Numbered from the stretch's first letter, positions 1-8,635 are shown. The stretch is 64,000 nt of DNA from Salinirubellus salinus (GCF_025231485.1 NZ_CP104003.1:2232001-2296000), one strand, 5' to 3'. A program made the numbers and translations. The notes: a model not told the origin generated them from the sequence alone.

Positions 1-1391
1 CCGTTGCCGGACTTCTTCACGCCGCCGAACGGGAGGTGGACCTCCGCGCCGATACACGGGAGGTTGCCGTAGGCGAGGCCGACCTCGGCGTTGTCACGGT
101 AGTAGTTGATCTCGCGGTAGTTCTCGGAGATGATGGCGCCGGCGAGGCCGTAGTCCGTGTCGTTCTGGATCTCGACCGCGTCCTCGATGTCACCCTCGTA
201 CTCGAGCAGGGCGACGTGCGGGCCGAACACCTCCTCGTGGGTGCACCGGAGCGGCTCCTCGTGGTCGGCCTCGTAGACGAACGGGCCGATCCAGTGGCCG
301 TCCTCGTGGCCCTCGGGGATCTCGTCGGCGTCGAGCTCGGTGCGGTCGACGAGCACGTTCACGTCCTCCTCGCGGGCGAGCTCGTTGTACCGGGAGACCT
401 TCTGTCGGTGCTCGTCCTCGATGAGCGGCCCCATGAACGTGTTCTCGTCGAGCGGGTCGCCCACGGCGACGGACTCGGCGAGTTCGACGAACCGCTCCTT
501 GAACTCGTCGTAGACGTCCGTGTGGACGACGAGACGCTCGGAGGAGACACAGCGCTGGCCGGTGGTCTTGAACGAGGACATCACCGCCGAGTGGACGGCG
601 ATGTCGAGGTCCGCCTCGCTCGTGACGACGATGTTGTTCTTGCCGCCCATCTCGCAGGCCGCGAGTTTGCCGGGCTCGCCGCCGACCTTGCTGGCGATCT
701 GCTGGCCGACCTCGGCGCTCCCGGTGAACAGGACGGTGTCGACGCGCTCGTCCTCGACGATGGCGTTGCCGGCGTCGCCGAAGCCCTGCACCATGTTGAA
801 CACGCCGTCCGGGATGCCCGCGTCCTCGAACATCTCGGCGATGATCTGGCCACACCACGGGGTCTGCTCGGCGGGCTTCCAGACGACGGTGTTGCCCTCG
901 ACGAGCGCGACGGCCATGTGCCAGAACGGGATGGCGACCGGGAAGTTCCACGGCGTGATACAGCCGACGACACCGCGGGGCTTCCGGCGCATGTAGGCGT
1001 CCTTGCTGGGGATCTCGCTCGGGACGACGTCGCCCTTCGGGTGGCGGGCGTCGCCGGCGGCCCACTCGACCATGTGGTAGGCCTCGATGACGTCCGCGCG
1101 CCCCTCGCTGATCTCCTTGCCACACTCGCGGGTGACGACCTCCGCGAGCTCCTCGGTCCGGTCGCGCAGCTCGTGGTAGATGTCCCAGAGGTACTCCGCA
1201 CGGTCGATGTGCGAGAGGTCACGCCACTCGTCCTCGGCCGCCTCGGCGGCCGCGAGCGCACGGTCGATGTCCGCCTCGGTGCCGCGGTGGAACTCCGCGA
1301 GCGTCTCGCCCGTCGCCGGGTTCTCCGAGACGAACGTCTCGGTGCCGCTCCCGTCGGTCCACTCGCCGTCGATGTAGTGTCGTTCCGGCAT
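1..1391 (-). CDS. Aldehyde dehydrogenase family protein, probable 1-pyrroline-5-carboxylate dehydrogenase (3' end outside window)
   Basis: NAD(P)-dependent ALDH-superfamily enzyme; 463 codons are visible and the last roughly 40 residues expected for the family lie beyond the left edge. Reading from ATG 1391, the Rossmann-region motif TPWNFP, the general-base Glu in CEMGGKN and the nucleophile Cys281 in GQRCVSS are intact. It is divergent from an HTH-10 regulator, with proline dehydrogenase just beyond, which suggests oxidation of glutamate semialdehyde (P5C) to glutamate as the second step of proline catabolism. The family assignment is firm; the substrate is inferred from context, and another aldehyde is possible. 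A TATA-like box at 1414-1421 (read leftward) lies 23-30 bases before the start, as expected for a leaderless transcript. Confidence 0.9.
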   Translation of the reverse strand, partial: MPERHYIDGEWTDGSGTETFVSENPATGETLAEFHRGTEADIDRALAAAEAAEDEWRDLSHIDRAEYLWDIYHELRDRTEELAEVVTRECGKEISEGRADVIEAYHMVEWAAGDARHPKGDVVPSEIPSKDAYMRRKPRGVVGCITPWNFPVAIPFWHMAVALVEGNTVVWKPAEQTPWCGQIIAEMFEDAGIPDGVFNMVQGFGDAGNAIVEDERVDTVLFTGSAEVGQQIASKVGGEPGKLAACEMGGKNNIVVTSEADLDIAVHSAVMSSFKTTGQRCVSSERLVVHTDVYDEFKERFVELAESVAVGDPLDENTFMGPLIEDEHRQKVSRYNELAREEDVNVLVDRTELDADEIPEGHEDGHWIGPFVYEADHEEPLRCTHEEVFGPHVALLEYEGDIEDAVEIQNDTDYGLAGAIISENYREINYYRDNAEVGLAYGNLPCIGAEVHLPFGGVKKSGN

Positions 1392-1413
1392 ATCAGAGAC
1401 ACCGACGACGGAC

Positions 1414-1421
1414 AAGTAATA
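1414..1421 (-). promoter_or_regulatory. TATA-like box of the aldehyde dehydrogenase gene
   Basis: Leftward-reading TATTACTT, 23-30 bases upstream of the start at 1391. The palindrome at 1429-1447 sits just upstream of it. Confidence 0.5.
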
Positions 1422-1428
1422 CGGATGA

Positions 1429-1447
1429 CCGACCATGGGAGGGTCGA
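1429..1447. promoter_or_regulatory. Putative operator S1, CCGACC-N7-GGTCGA
   Basis: The 19-base site ccgaccatgggagggtcga lies between the divergent TATA boxes of the aldehyde dehydrogenase and HTH-10 genes. It matches site S2 at 3156-3174 at 17 of 19 positions and shares its left half with S3 at 3090-3108. Its position just upstream of the TATA/BRE fits an activator site. Binding by the adjacent HTH-10 protein is inferred. Confidence 0.6.
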
Positions 1448-1450
1448 ACG

Positions 1451-1458
1451 TGTTAAGC
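1451..1458 (+). promoter_or_regulatory. TATA-like box of the HTH-10 regulator gene
   Basis: TGTTAAGC is centred about 27 bases before ATG 1481, the spacing of a leaderless haloarchaeal promoter. Confidence 0.5.
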
Positions 1459-1480
1459 GGCACGGCCCACAGGGAGGTGT

Positions 1481-2215
1481 ATGGCCAAGAGCGCGCTAGA
1501 GGGGAACGAACACGCGGGTACACGGTTGACACTCGACCTCTGGCATCCGAACTGCTGGGCGATCGGGGCGACCGAACAGGTCGACGGGGGGATACTGGCA
1601 CACGCCATCTACGATTCACCCACCGCACCGGCTCCGGAGGCGGTCAACGGCCTGTTCACCGCGTTCGGGGAGACGGCCGACGAGGTGGAGACCCTGCTCG
1701 AACACGTCGAGGAGTCCCCCCACGCCGGGGAGGTCAGGCAGTTACAGACCCGCTTCGGCCAGCGAGGGGGGAACGCCCCGGGGAACGTGGTCCGCGAGTT
1801 CTTCCTCGAGTACTCGCCGGGGGACATGATCTGTCCGACCCTGCTGGAGTACGGCTTCGTCCACAGCGCCCCCGTCCGCATCGAGGGGGGCCGCGAGACG
1901 TGGCAGGTGGTGTTCGCCGGTGACCGCGAGGAGATCGAGCCGCAACTCGACGAGGTCCGCGAGCACGGTCCAGCCGAGGTGAGCGTCGAGAGCATCACGA
2001 CCGCCGGCCCGTCGAGCGAGACGGACGAACGCCAGCGACGCCTCGAGACGCTCACCCCCACGCAGCGGGAGGTGTTCAACCTCGCGCGCGAGGAGGGGTA
2101 CTACGAGTGGCCTCGCGGCGTCTCGACCCGCGAGCTGGCCGAGGCGCTCGACGTCTCGAAGACGACGCTCCTCGAGCACCTGCGCAAGGCCGAGGCGAAA
2201 CTGCTCGACCCCTGA
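1481..2215 (+). CDS. HTH-10 (bat-type) transcriptional regulator
   Basis: A 244-residue regulator of the haloarchaeal bacterio-opsin-activator-like type. The N-terminal ~180 residues form an uncharacterised putative sensor or ligand domain. The last ~55 residues are the HTH-10 domain, starting at LTPTQREVF and including the helices STRELAEALDVS and TTLLEHLRKAE. It lies between a probable P5C dehydrogenase (divergent) and proline dehydrogenase (convergent, 12-base gap), so it probably controls proline use. The palindromes at 1429, 3090 and 3156 are candidate targets, which would extend its control to the branched-chain amino acid transporter. HTH-10 proteins are often activators; the ligand is unknown. 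Confidence 0.85.
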   Translation: MAKSALEGNEHAGTRLTLDLWHPNCWAIGATEQVDGGILAHAIYDSPTAPAPEAVNGLFTAFGETADEVETLLEHVEESPHAGEVRQLQTRFGQRGGNAPGNVVREFFLEYSPGDMICPTLLEYGFVHSAPVRIEGGRETWQVVFAGDREEIEPQLDEVREHGPAEVSVESITTAGPSSETDERQRRLETLTPTQREVFNLAREEGYYEWPRGVSTRELAEALDVSKTTLLEHLRKAEAKLLDP

Positions 2216-2227
2216 GCGGGCCGGTCC

Positions 2228-3052
2228 CTACGACAGGACCGCCCGGAGCGCGAACAGCGCGTTCTCCTTGCGCTCGCGCACGCGACGGTAGAAGTACTGC
2301 ATCCACTTCGACCCGTACGGGATGTACTGGTACACCTCGTACTCCTCGGCGAGGTCGTACTGCGCGTCCTCGCGCACGCCCATGAGCATCTGCACCTCGA
2401 AGTCGGTGCCGTGCTCCTCGTGGAGGTCGCGCGCGTACTCGATCATCGCGGGATCGTGACTGCCGACGGCGACGCCGCCCTCGAACTCCCGGAAGGCGTA
2501 CGCCATGCACTCGCGGTAGGCCTCGTCCACGTCGGCCTTCTTCTTGTGTGCGAGGTCGTTCGGTTCGTCGTAGGCGCCCTTCACCAGCCGGACCTTCCCC
2601 GGCAACTCGGCGAGGCGTTCGAGGTCGTCGGGCGTGCGCTTGAGGTTCGCCTGCACGCAGACGCCGACGTTCCCGTCCGTCTCGACGGCGTGGCGCTCGT
2701 ACGCGTCCAGCGTCACGTCCGTCGTCTCGTGGTCCTCCATGTCGATCCAGACGAACTCCTCGGTGGAGTCGACGATGCGCGCGAGGTTCTCCTCGAACGC
2801 CGCGTCGCTCACGCCGAGCCCGATCTGGGACGGTTTGACCGAGACGCAGGCGTCCAGCGTGCTCGCCTCCAGCGACTCGAGGAGGTCGACGTACGCGTCG
2901 GCGTCGGCGTCGGCCTTCTCGCGGTCGTGGTAGTGTTCGCCGAGGAGGTTCAGGATGCCCTTCACGCCGTGGCGGTTGCACTCCTCGACGTGGTCGAACG
3001 CCGTCTCGGGGTCCTCCCCCGCCACGAAGTTCGACGCGATAGGCGGTATCAT
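2228..3052 (-). CDS. Proline dehydrogenase
   Basis: FAD-dependent oxidation of proline to 1-pyrroline-5-carboxylate. The 274-residue protein starting MIPPIASNFVAGE has the length of monofunctional archaeal/bacterial ProDH and forms one (beta/alpha)8 barrel. The near-C-terminal YIPYGSKWMQYFYRRVRER carries the Arg pair that in known ProDHs holds the proline carboxylate. The reading frame stays open far upstream, but ATG 3052 matches the conserved N-terminus, and a leftward CTTAGG box (3077-3082) lies 25-30 bases before it. Together with the dehydrogenase at 1-1391 it completes proline to glutamate conversion. Confidence 0.92.
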   Translation of the reverse strand: MIPPIASNFVAGEDPETAFDHVEECNRHGVKGILNLLGEHYHDREKADADADAYVDLLESLEASTLDACVSVKPSQIGLGVSDAAFEENLARIVDSTEEFVWIDMEDHETTDVTLDAYERHAVETDGNVGVCVQANLKRTPDDLERLAELPGKVRLVKGAYDEPNDLAHKKKADVDEAYRECMAYAFREFEGGVAVGSHDPAMIEYARDLHEEHGTDFEVQMLMGVREDAQYDLAEEYEVYQYIPYGSKWMQYFYRRVRERKENALFALRAVLS

Positions 3053-3076
3053 ACACACTGGTGAGAACTGGAACAC

Positions 3077-3082
3077 CCTAAG
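3077..3082 (-). promoter_or_regulatory. TATA-like box of proline dehydrogenase
   Basis: Leftward CTTAGG, 25-30 bases before start 3052. The half-palindrome at 3090-3108 is just upstream. Confidence 0.4.
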
Positions 3083-3089
3083 TGGACAC

Positions 3090-3108
3090 CCGACCATACG
3101 TTTCTCGA
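3090..3108. promoter_or_regulatory. Putative operator S3 (degenerate copy)
   Basis: The site ccgaccatacgtttctcga keeps the exact left half CCGACCAT of S1 and S2. Its right half is weak: TCTCGA in place of GGTCGG, with three of six matches. It lies directly upstream of the proline dehydrogenase TATA-like box. Confidence 0.4.
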
Positions 3109-3153
3109 CTCTCGTACACGAAATAATACACGACGGCGGCGGCGCTCCTCCCC

Positions 3154-3176
3154 CTCCGACCATGGTAGGGTCGGAG
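3154..3176. promoter_or_regulatory. Putative operator S2, perfect palindrome CTCCGACC-N7-GGTCGGAG
   Basis: Two perfect 8-base arms (3154-3161 and 3169-3176) flank a 7-base spacer, immediately upstream of the TATA-like TTTAGG (3177-3182) of the transporter operon. The 19-base core (3156-3174) is almost identical to S1 at 1429-1447. Confidence 0.65.
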
Positions 3177-3214
3177 TTTAGGCCGGTCCTCGGAGTACGG
3201 ACGGACGATTCCGC

Positions 3215-4528
3215 ATGACATCGAATGACAACCGGCGAATCAATCGCCGCGACGTGCTGAAGGGGACGGGTGCGGCGGGACTGGTTCTCACCGCAGGCTG
3301 TGTCAGTACGGCAGACGAGACACCGACACCGACCGAGAGCGGGGGGAACGGTGGCGGTGGCGGCGACGGTGACACCGACACCGCGACGCCCACCGAGGGC
3401 GGCGACATGGGCGGTGCGTACAGCATCGGGATGGTCAACTCCCTGACCGGGTCGCTGTCGGCGTTCGGGGCGCGCAACGAGCGCGGGATGGAACTCGCGC
3501 TGGAGTCGGTCAACGAGGTCGGTATCGGCGGGCGCGAACTCGACATCATCGTCGAGGACTCCGAGAGTCAGGCGCAGGCCGGCGTCTCGGCCGCCCAGAA
3601 ACTGGTCAACCAGGACCAGGTGCCGTTCGTCATCGGCGCGGTCGGCTCGGGGGTGTCGCTGGCCATCTACGAGTCGGTCATCCAGGGGACCGACGTGGTC
3701 CAGCTGAGCCAGAACTCCACCAGCCCGGACCTGACGAACTTCCCGGGACTGCTCCGGATGTCGCCGACGGGTCGCACGCAGTCGACGGCGCTCGCGGACA
3801 TCATCTCCGAGGACGGCTACGACTCCGTGGCGGTCGCGTGGGTCAACAACGACTACGGCCAGGGGCTCGCGGACGCGTTCGTCGAGGCGTGGGACGGTGA
3901 CGTGGCGTACAACAGCCCGCACGACCAGGGCCAGTCATCGTACGCCTCTACGGTGTCGGAGATGGCCAACTCCGGAGCCGACGCGTGGCTGTTCATCACC
4001 TACCAGCCCGAGTTCACGGCGATGGCACAGGAGGCCTACTCGAACGGCTACGAGGCCCAGTACTACGGCGCGGACTCCGTACAGGGCTCGGACGTGCTGT
4101 CCGACACCCCGGAGGGGAGTCTCGAGGGCATGAAGATCGTCACCCCCTCGGCCGCCGTCGAGGAGCAGAACTACCAGGACTTCGCCGAGCGGTTCGAGGA
4201 GGCCTACGACCAGACCCCCAGCTCGTGGGCGGCGTTCGCCTACGACTGCGTCATCACCGCGGCGCTCTCCATCGCGACGGCCGACGAGTTCACCGGCGCC
4301 GCCCTGCAGGAGACCGTCCGGGACGTGACCCGGCCCGAGGGCGAGCAGGTCACCACGTTCGCGGAGGCGATGGACGTGCTCGGCGAGGACGGCTCGGCGA
4401 GCGACATCGACTACCAGGGCGTGAGCGGACCCATCGACTTCGACGAGAACGGTGACCCCGTGGGGTTCCTGCAGATCTTCACGGTGGAGGAACACGAGTA
4501 CGTCTCGACCGGATTCACCTCCGCCTGA
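3215..4528 (+). CDS. Branched-chain amino acid ABC transporter, substrate-binding lipoprotein
   Basis: A 437-residue periplasmic-binding-type protein (LivK/ANL_receptor family, type 1 fold). It has a Tat signal with Arg11-Arg12 and a lipobox ending at Cys29 (VLTAGC). A low-complexity Thr/Gly/Asp linker to about residue 67 holds the domain off the membrane, and the ligand-binding core follows from YSIGMVNSLTG. First gene of the operon with two permeases and two ATPases. The family also includes receptors for amides, urea or aromatic acids, so the substrate is inferred. The promoter carries palindrome S2, shared with the proline genes. Confidence 0.93.
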   Translation: MTSNDNRRINRRDVLKGTGAAGLVLTAGCVSTADETPTPTESGGNGGGGGDGDTDTATPTEGGDMGGAYSIGMVNSLTGSLSAFGARNERGMELALESVNEVGIGGRELDIIVEDSESQAQAGVSAAQKLVNQDQVPFVIGAVGSGVSLAIYESVIQGTDVVQLSQNSTSPDLTNFPGLLRMSPTGRTQSTALADIISEDGYDSVAVAWVNNDYGQGLADAFVEAWDGDVAYNSPHDQGQSSYASTVSEMANSGADAWLFITYQPEFTAMAQEAYSNGYEAQYYGADSVQGSDVLSDTPEGSLEGMKIVTPSAAVEEQNYQDFAERFEEAYDQTPSSWAAFAYDCVITAALSIATADEFTGAALQETVRDVTRPEGEQVTTFAEAMDVLGEDGSASDIDYQGVSGPIDFDENGDPVGFLQIFTVEEHEYVSTGFTSA

Positions 4529-4532
4529 GACG

Positions 4533-5447
4533 ATGTCGGTCCTCGAGTACGTCGCGAACGGGCTGGTGTTCAGCAGCATCATCGTCCTCGCGAGTATCGG
4601 CCTGTCGCTGGTCTACAGCATCGCCGACTTCGCGAACTTCGCCCACGGCGATACGATGACGGTCGGCGCGTACGGCACGCTGGTCACCTTCGGGTTCGTC
4701 GGTGGACTCGGGGGCACCGTCTTGGGACTGCCGTACGGCTTCTTCGTAGCACTCGTCGCCGGCATCGTCGTCGCCGCCGTCGTCGCCGTCGTCACGCAAC
4801 GACTCGTCTACGAGCCGCTCGACATCGGGTCCATCGGCCTGCTCATCACCTCGATCGGGGTGGCGTTCGTCTACCGAGCGCTCGTCCGACTGGGGTTCGG
4901 TGCGGACCCACGTGAGTACGCGGTCGAGCTGCAGCGGCCCATCGAGGCGCTGTTGCCCTACGGCATCCGGATGACGGTCCACGACGTGGCCATCGTCGGC
5001 TCGGCGGCCCTGCTCGTGACGGGCCTGCACCTCCTGTTGCAGTACACGGACCTCGGTCGGAAGATGCGTGCGATGGCCGACAATCCGGACCTCGCCCGCG
5101 TGAGCGGCATCCGGACCGGCCGCATCCGCATCTGGACGTGGCTCATCGGCGCGGGGCTGGCGGGGGCCGGCGGCGGCTTCCTCGGCCTCTACAACAACGT
5201 CGGCCCCCGCATGGGGTTCGACATCCTGCTCGTCGTGTTCGCCGCCGTCATCCTCGGCGGCATCGGCTCCGTCTACGGGGCGATGCTCGGCGGGTTGCTC
5301 ATCGGGATGATCGACCAGATGACGCCGATACTCGGTGACGTGGGGATCCCCATCGGCACCGAGTACTCCTACGCCATCGCGTTCGTCATCATGGTCGCGG
5401 TACTGCTCGTCCGGCCGAACGGTATCGCCGGGGAGGCAGGCTCGTGA
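4533..5447 (+). CDS. livH: Branched-chain amino acid ABC transporter permease, LivH type
   Basis: A 304-residue polytopic permease. The N-terminus MSVLEYVANGLVFSSIIVLASIGLSL and the motif FANFAHGDTMTVGAY are typical of LivH, and the conserved EAA-like loop and final helices (GGIGSVYGAMLGG) are present. Start ATG 4533, 4 bases after the binding-protein stop; a longer in-frame start inside the upstream gene is unlikely. Its stop overlaps the GTG start of the second permease by 4 bases, indicating translational coupling. Confidence 0.93.
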   Translation: MSVLEYVANGLVFSSIIVLASIGLSLVYSIADFANFAHGDTMTVGAYGTLVTFGFVGGLGGTVLGLPYGFFVALVAGIVVAAVVAVVTQRLVYEPLDIGSIGLLITSIGVAFVYRALVRLGFGADPREYAVELQRPIEALLPYGIRMTVHDVAIVGSAALLVTGLHLLLQYTDLGRKMRAMADNPDLARVSGIRTGRIRIWTWLIGAGLAGAGGGFLGLYNNVGPRMGFDILLVVFAAVILGGIGSVYGAMLGGLLIGMIDQMTPILGDVGIPIGTEYSYAIAFVIMVAVLLVRPNGIAGEAGS

Positions 5448-6763
5448 GCGTCGGCGACCGACTCCCGCAGCTGGGACTGCTCGACGGCTACACGCGGGCC
5501 GAGCGTGGCGTCGTCGGGTTCGTCGTCCTGCTCATGCTGCTGTTGACCTACGGCCTCGTCACCGGCGGCCTCGGGCCGACGTACTTCCTCTACCTCATCG
5601 GTCTGGTCGGGATGTACGTCCTGCTCTCGTTCGGACTGAACGCCCAGTGGGGCTACACGGGGCTCATCAACTTCTCCGTCGCGGCATTCTTCGGTATCGG
5701 CGCGTACGGTACCGCCCTGTTGAGCGCGGACAGTTCGCCCATCGCGGGCGACATGCTCCCCGTCGTGGGACTGTTCGTCGGCCTCCTCGTCGCCGCCATC
5801 GTCGCCGTCGTCATCGGCATCCCGACGCTGCGACTGCGGACCGACTACCTCGCCATCGCCTCGCTGGGGCTAGCCGAGGTCATCCGCATCCTCGTCCAGA
5901 ACCAGCGCGACTACACGAACGGGAGCGCCGGCCTGCGTGGCATCCCCGGCTTCTTCGAGGGGTGGCCGGTGCTGGAGACGTTCCCGCAGGCGATGCCCAC
6001 GCTGATCGTCGAGCGGCTGGTCGTCACCATCCCGTTCGTCGCGGAGTTCGGCCTGTTCGGGTTCCGCCTCGGCCCCGGCTTCTGGCAGGGCCTGCTGAAC
6101 GTCTCGCTCGTGCTCGTCTTCGTCGGTGTGACCTACGCCATGCTGCGCCGGGTCCACCGCTCGCCGTGGGGGCGCGTGCTCCGGACCATCCGGGCCGACG
6201 AGGACCTCGCCGAGGCGCTCGGGAAGAACACCTACGCGTTCAAGATGCAGTCGTTCGTCCTCGGCAGCGTCATCATGGCGCTTGCGGGGGTGTTCTACGC
6301 GCACCTGAACCTCTACGTCTCGCCCGGCGACTTCGAGCCCATCAACACGTTCTACGTCTGGATCGCCGTCATCCTCGGCGGGAGCGGCTCGAACCGGGGG
6401 GCGATGTTCGGCGGGTTCGTCGTCATCGCCATCCGCGAGGGGACCCGGTTCCTCGGGGACCTGCTGCCGGCGGCGTTCCCGACGCTCGGTGTCCCGTTCA
6501 CCGACCTCGTGGTCTCGTTCCCGGCGCTCGTCGAGAACACGTACGCCACCGTGGTGAGCAACTTCGCGTCGACCCGCCTGCTGGCGGTCGGCCTGATCAT
6601 CATCCTCGTGATGCGGTTCCGGCCCGAGGGCGTGCTGCCACCGCAGCGCGAACTCATCTGGCCGGCGGCGACCGAGGGGAGCGACCCCGGCTCGGAGCCG
6701 GGGGCACGGGCCGTGAGTACAGACGGCAGTGGAGCGAACCGTGGAGGTGAGACGAATGAGTGA
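5444..6763 (+). CDS. livM: Branched-chain amino acid ABC transporter permease, LivM type
   Basis: A 439-residue permease with about ten hydrophobic segments. LivM hallmarks are LSFGLNAQWGYTGLINFSVAAFFGIGAY, the loop TDYLAIASLGLAEVIRI, and RSPWGRVLRTIRADEDLAEALGKNTYAFKMQSF. GTG start 5444 overlaps livH by 4 bases; the C-terminal ~40 residues are a polar tail. Its end overlaps the ATPase start at 6756 by 8 bases. Confidence 0.93.
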   Translation: MSVGDRLPQLGLLDGYTRAERGVVGFVVLLMLLLTYGLVTGGLGPTYFLYLIGLVGMYVLLSFGLNAQWGYTGLINFSVAAFFGIGAYGTALLSADSSPIAGDMLPVVGLFVGLLVAAIVAVVIGIPTLRLRTDYLAIASLGLAEVIRILVQNQRDYTNGSAGLRGIPGFFEGWPVLETFPQAMPTLIVERLVVTIPFVAEFGLFGFRLGPGFWQGLLNVSLVLVFVGVTYAMLRRVHRSPWGRVLRTIRADEDLAEALGKNTYAFKMQSFVLGSVIMALAGVFYAHLNLYVSPGDFEPINTFYVWIAVILGGSGSNRGAMFGGFVVIAIREGTRFLGDLLPAAFPTLGVPFTDLVVSFPALVENTYATVVSNFASTRLLAVGLIIILVMRFRPEGVLPPQRELIWPAATEGSDPGSEPGARAVSTDGSGANRGGETNE

Positions 6764-7658
6764 GACCACCCAGGCGGAGACCGAGACGGAGAGCGAGGCC
6801 TCGACCGCGGCCCAGCAGGCCGCCGAGGAGGACCCGGACGGCGGGTTCCAGTTCGGCGGCCCCGACATGCACGACGGCGCGAACCTCGGCAAGGAGGACG
6901 TCGTCCTGAGCGTCGAGGGGCTGCGAAAGACGTTCGGCGGCCTCGTCGCCACCGACGACGCCACCTTCGAGGTCGAACGCGGGACGATCACGGGCATGAT
7001 CGGGCCGAACGGTGCCGGCAAGTCCACGCTGTTCAACCTCGTCAGCGGGTTCTACGACCCCGAGGCGGGGAGCGTGACCGTCAACGGCGTCGACGTGACC
7101 GGCGCCGAACCGCACGAGGTGGCCGAGAAGGGCCTCGTCCGGACGTTCCAGACCCCCCGGAAACTGGAGGGGATGACGGTCCGCGAGGCGATGCTCGTCG
7201 GCCCGCGCTCGCAGGTCGGCGAGTCGTTCGTCTCGCTGTTCACCCGCGGTGACGAGGTGACCACGCAGGAACGCAAGAACCTGGAGGACGCCCACCGCAT
7301 CCTGGAGGAGTTCGAGATCGGTGACCTCGCCCACCAGGCCGCGACCGACCTCTCGGGCGGGCAGATGAAGCTCGTGGAGCTGGCCCGCGCGATGCTGGCC
7401 GAACCAGAGATACTGCTGCTCGACGAGCCCGTCGCCGGCGTCAACCCGACGCTGGCGAACAAGCTCTCCGACCAGATAGAGCGACTGAACGAGCAGGGGA
7501 CCACGTTCCTCGTCATCGAACACGACATGGAGTTCATCATGAACCTCGCGGACCCCATCGTGGTGCTCGACCGCGGACACGTCCTCACGGAGGGGACGCC
7601 CGACGAGGTGCGCTCCGACGACCGTGTCATCGACGCGTACCTCGGAGGTGGCGCCTGA
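6756..7658 (+). CDS. livG: Branched-chain amino acid ABC transporter ATP-binding protein, LivG type
   Basis: A 300-residue ABC ATPase with Walker A GPNGAGKST, Q-loop region, signature LSGGQMK, Walker B ILLLDEPVAG and the switch His in EHDMEFIM. An acidic, probably disordered extension of about 45 residues rich in Glu and Thr precedes the ABC domain and is unusual for LivG. ATG 6756 is preferred because the upstream GTG only lengthens this tail. It ends 1 base into the next ATPase gene. Confidence 0.92.
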   Translation: MSETTQAETETESEASTAAQQAAEEDPDGGFQFGGPDMHDGANLGKEDVVLSVEGLRKTFGGLVATDDATFEVERGTITGMIGPNGAGKSTLFNLVSGFYDPEAGSVTVNGVDVTGAEPHEVAEKGLVRTFQTPRKLEGMTVREAMLVGPRSQVGESFVSLFTRGDEVTTQERKNLEDAHRILEEFEIGDLAHQAATDLSGGQMKLVELARAMLAEPEILLLDEPVAGVNPTLANKLSDQIERLNEQGTTFLVIEHDMEFIMNLADPIVVLDRGHVLTEGTPDEVRSDDRVIDAYLGGGA

Positions 7659-8407
7659 TGGCGAGTTCGGAGACCAGCGCGAGCGACGGCGACGGCCGCG
7701 GCGAGCGCGTCCTGACCGTCGAGCACGTCGACAGCGGCTACGGCGAGGTGCAGGTGCTCGACGACCTGACGCTCGACCTCGCCGAGGGCGAGGTGGCCTG
7801 TCTCATCGGGCCGAACGGCGCCGGCAAGTCGACCGTCCTCAAGACGGTGTTCGGGATGCTGACGCCGTGGACCGGCCACGTCCGGTTCCACGGGCAGGAC
7901 ATCGGCGGGATGGCCCCCGAGGACATCGTCCGCGAGGGCATCGGCTACGTCCCGCAGACCGAGAACGTGTTCGGGTCGCTCACCATCGAGGAGAACCTCC
8001 GGATGGGCGGGGTCGCCCGGAAGGACGACCTCGGACCCGTCCTCGACCAGCTCTACGACCGGTTCCCCCTGCTCACGGAGAAGCGGAACGCGAAGGCGAG
8101 CACCCTCTCGGGCGGTCAGCGGCAGGTACTCGCGTTCGCCCGGGCGCTGGTGATGGAACCCGAGATCCTGCTCATCGACGAGCCGTCGGCCGGGCTCGCA
8201 CCGAACACCGCGGACGAGGTGTTCGAGGACGTCCTCGAGGTCAACGACCTCGGGACGGCCATCCTGATGGTCGAGCAGAACGCGAAGAAGGGGCTGTCCA
8301 TCTCGGACCGCGGCTACGTCCTCGACCAGGGGACGGTCCGGTTCGAGGACGACGCCGACGCGTTGCTCGACAACCCCGAGGTGTCGCGGCTCTACCTCGG
8401 CGGCTGA
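7658..8407 (+). CDS. livF: Branched-chain amino acid ABC transporter ATP-binding protein, LivF type
   Basis: A 249-residue ABC ATPase with Walker A GPNGAGKST, signature LSGGQRQ and Walker B ILLIDEPSAG. YVPQTENVFGSLTIEENLRMGG is the LivF-type Q-loop segment. ATG 7658 overlaps the livG stop by one base (TGATG). It is the last gene of the operon and pairs with LivG as the ATPase heterodimer. Confidence 0.92.
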   Translation: MASSETSASDGDGRGERVLTVEHVDSGYGEVQVLDDLTLDLAEGEVACLIGPNGAGKSTVLKTVFGMLTPWTGHVRFHGQDIGGMAPEDIVREGIGYVPQTENVFGSLTIEENLRMGGVARKDDLGPVLDQLYDRFPLLTEKRNAKASTLSGGQRQVLAFARALVMEPEILLIDEPSAGLAPNTADEVFEDVLEVNDLGTAILMVEQNAKKGLSISDRGYVLDQGTVRFEDDADALLDNPEVSRLYLGG

Positions 8408-8603
8408 CACGACGGCGGCGGCCCGACCCACACCGACGCGTGGAGTGGCGCGCGTGAGCGCGTCCCACGAACGGCTCCCCCTCGCACACGAGGGAGGTTT
8501 AAGTAGCCGCGAGGAACCGGGGCGCCCGCCACCTCCGGGGGCGCCTCGGACGTATAAATCGACGGCCGGCGATGGGGGGGCCGCTCTTCACCCGACCCAT
8601 GAG

Positions 8604-8610
8604 TTAAGTA
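8604..8610 (+). promoter_or_regulatory. TATA-like box of the alcohol dehydrogenase gene
   Basis: TTAAGTA lies 26-32 bases before ATG 8636. The 228-base intergenic stretch also has another TTTAAGTA at 8498-8505 and TATAAAT near 8553, which could be alternative upstream promoters. Confidence 0.5.
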
Positions 8611-8635
8611 GACCCATCGCCACCGGAAGCCCAGC

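Noticed and set aside
36-1499. 487-codon open frame on the + strand
   Set aside because: Antisense shadow of the aldehyde dehydrogenase; Val/Asp/Leu-rich translation typical of high-GC antisense frames and no family motifs.
3053-3922. Upstream extension of the proline dehydrogenase frame to 3922
   Set aside because: The extension is antisense to the substrate-binding protein gene and low in complexity; conserved ProDH sequence starts at 3052.
8521-8547. GGCGCCC..GGGGCGCC inverted repeat as terminator of the liv operon
   Set aside because: No T-run follows, it sits between promoter-like boxes of the next gene, and GC-only arms are common by chance here.
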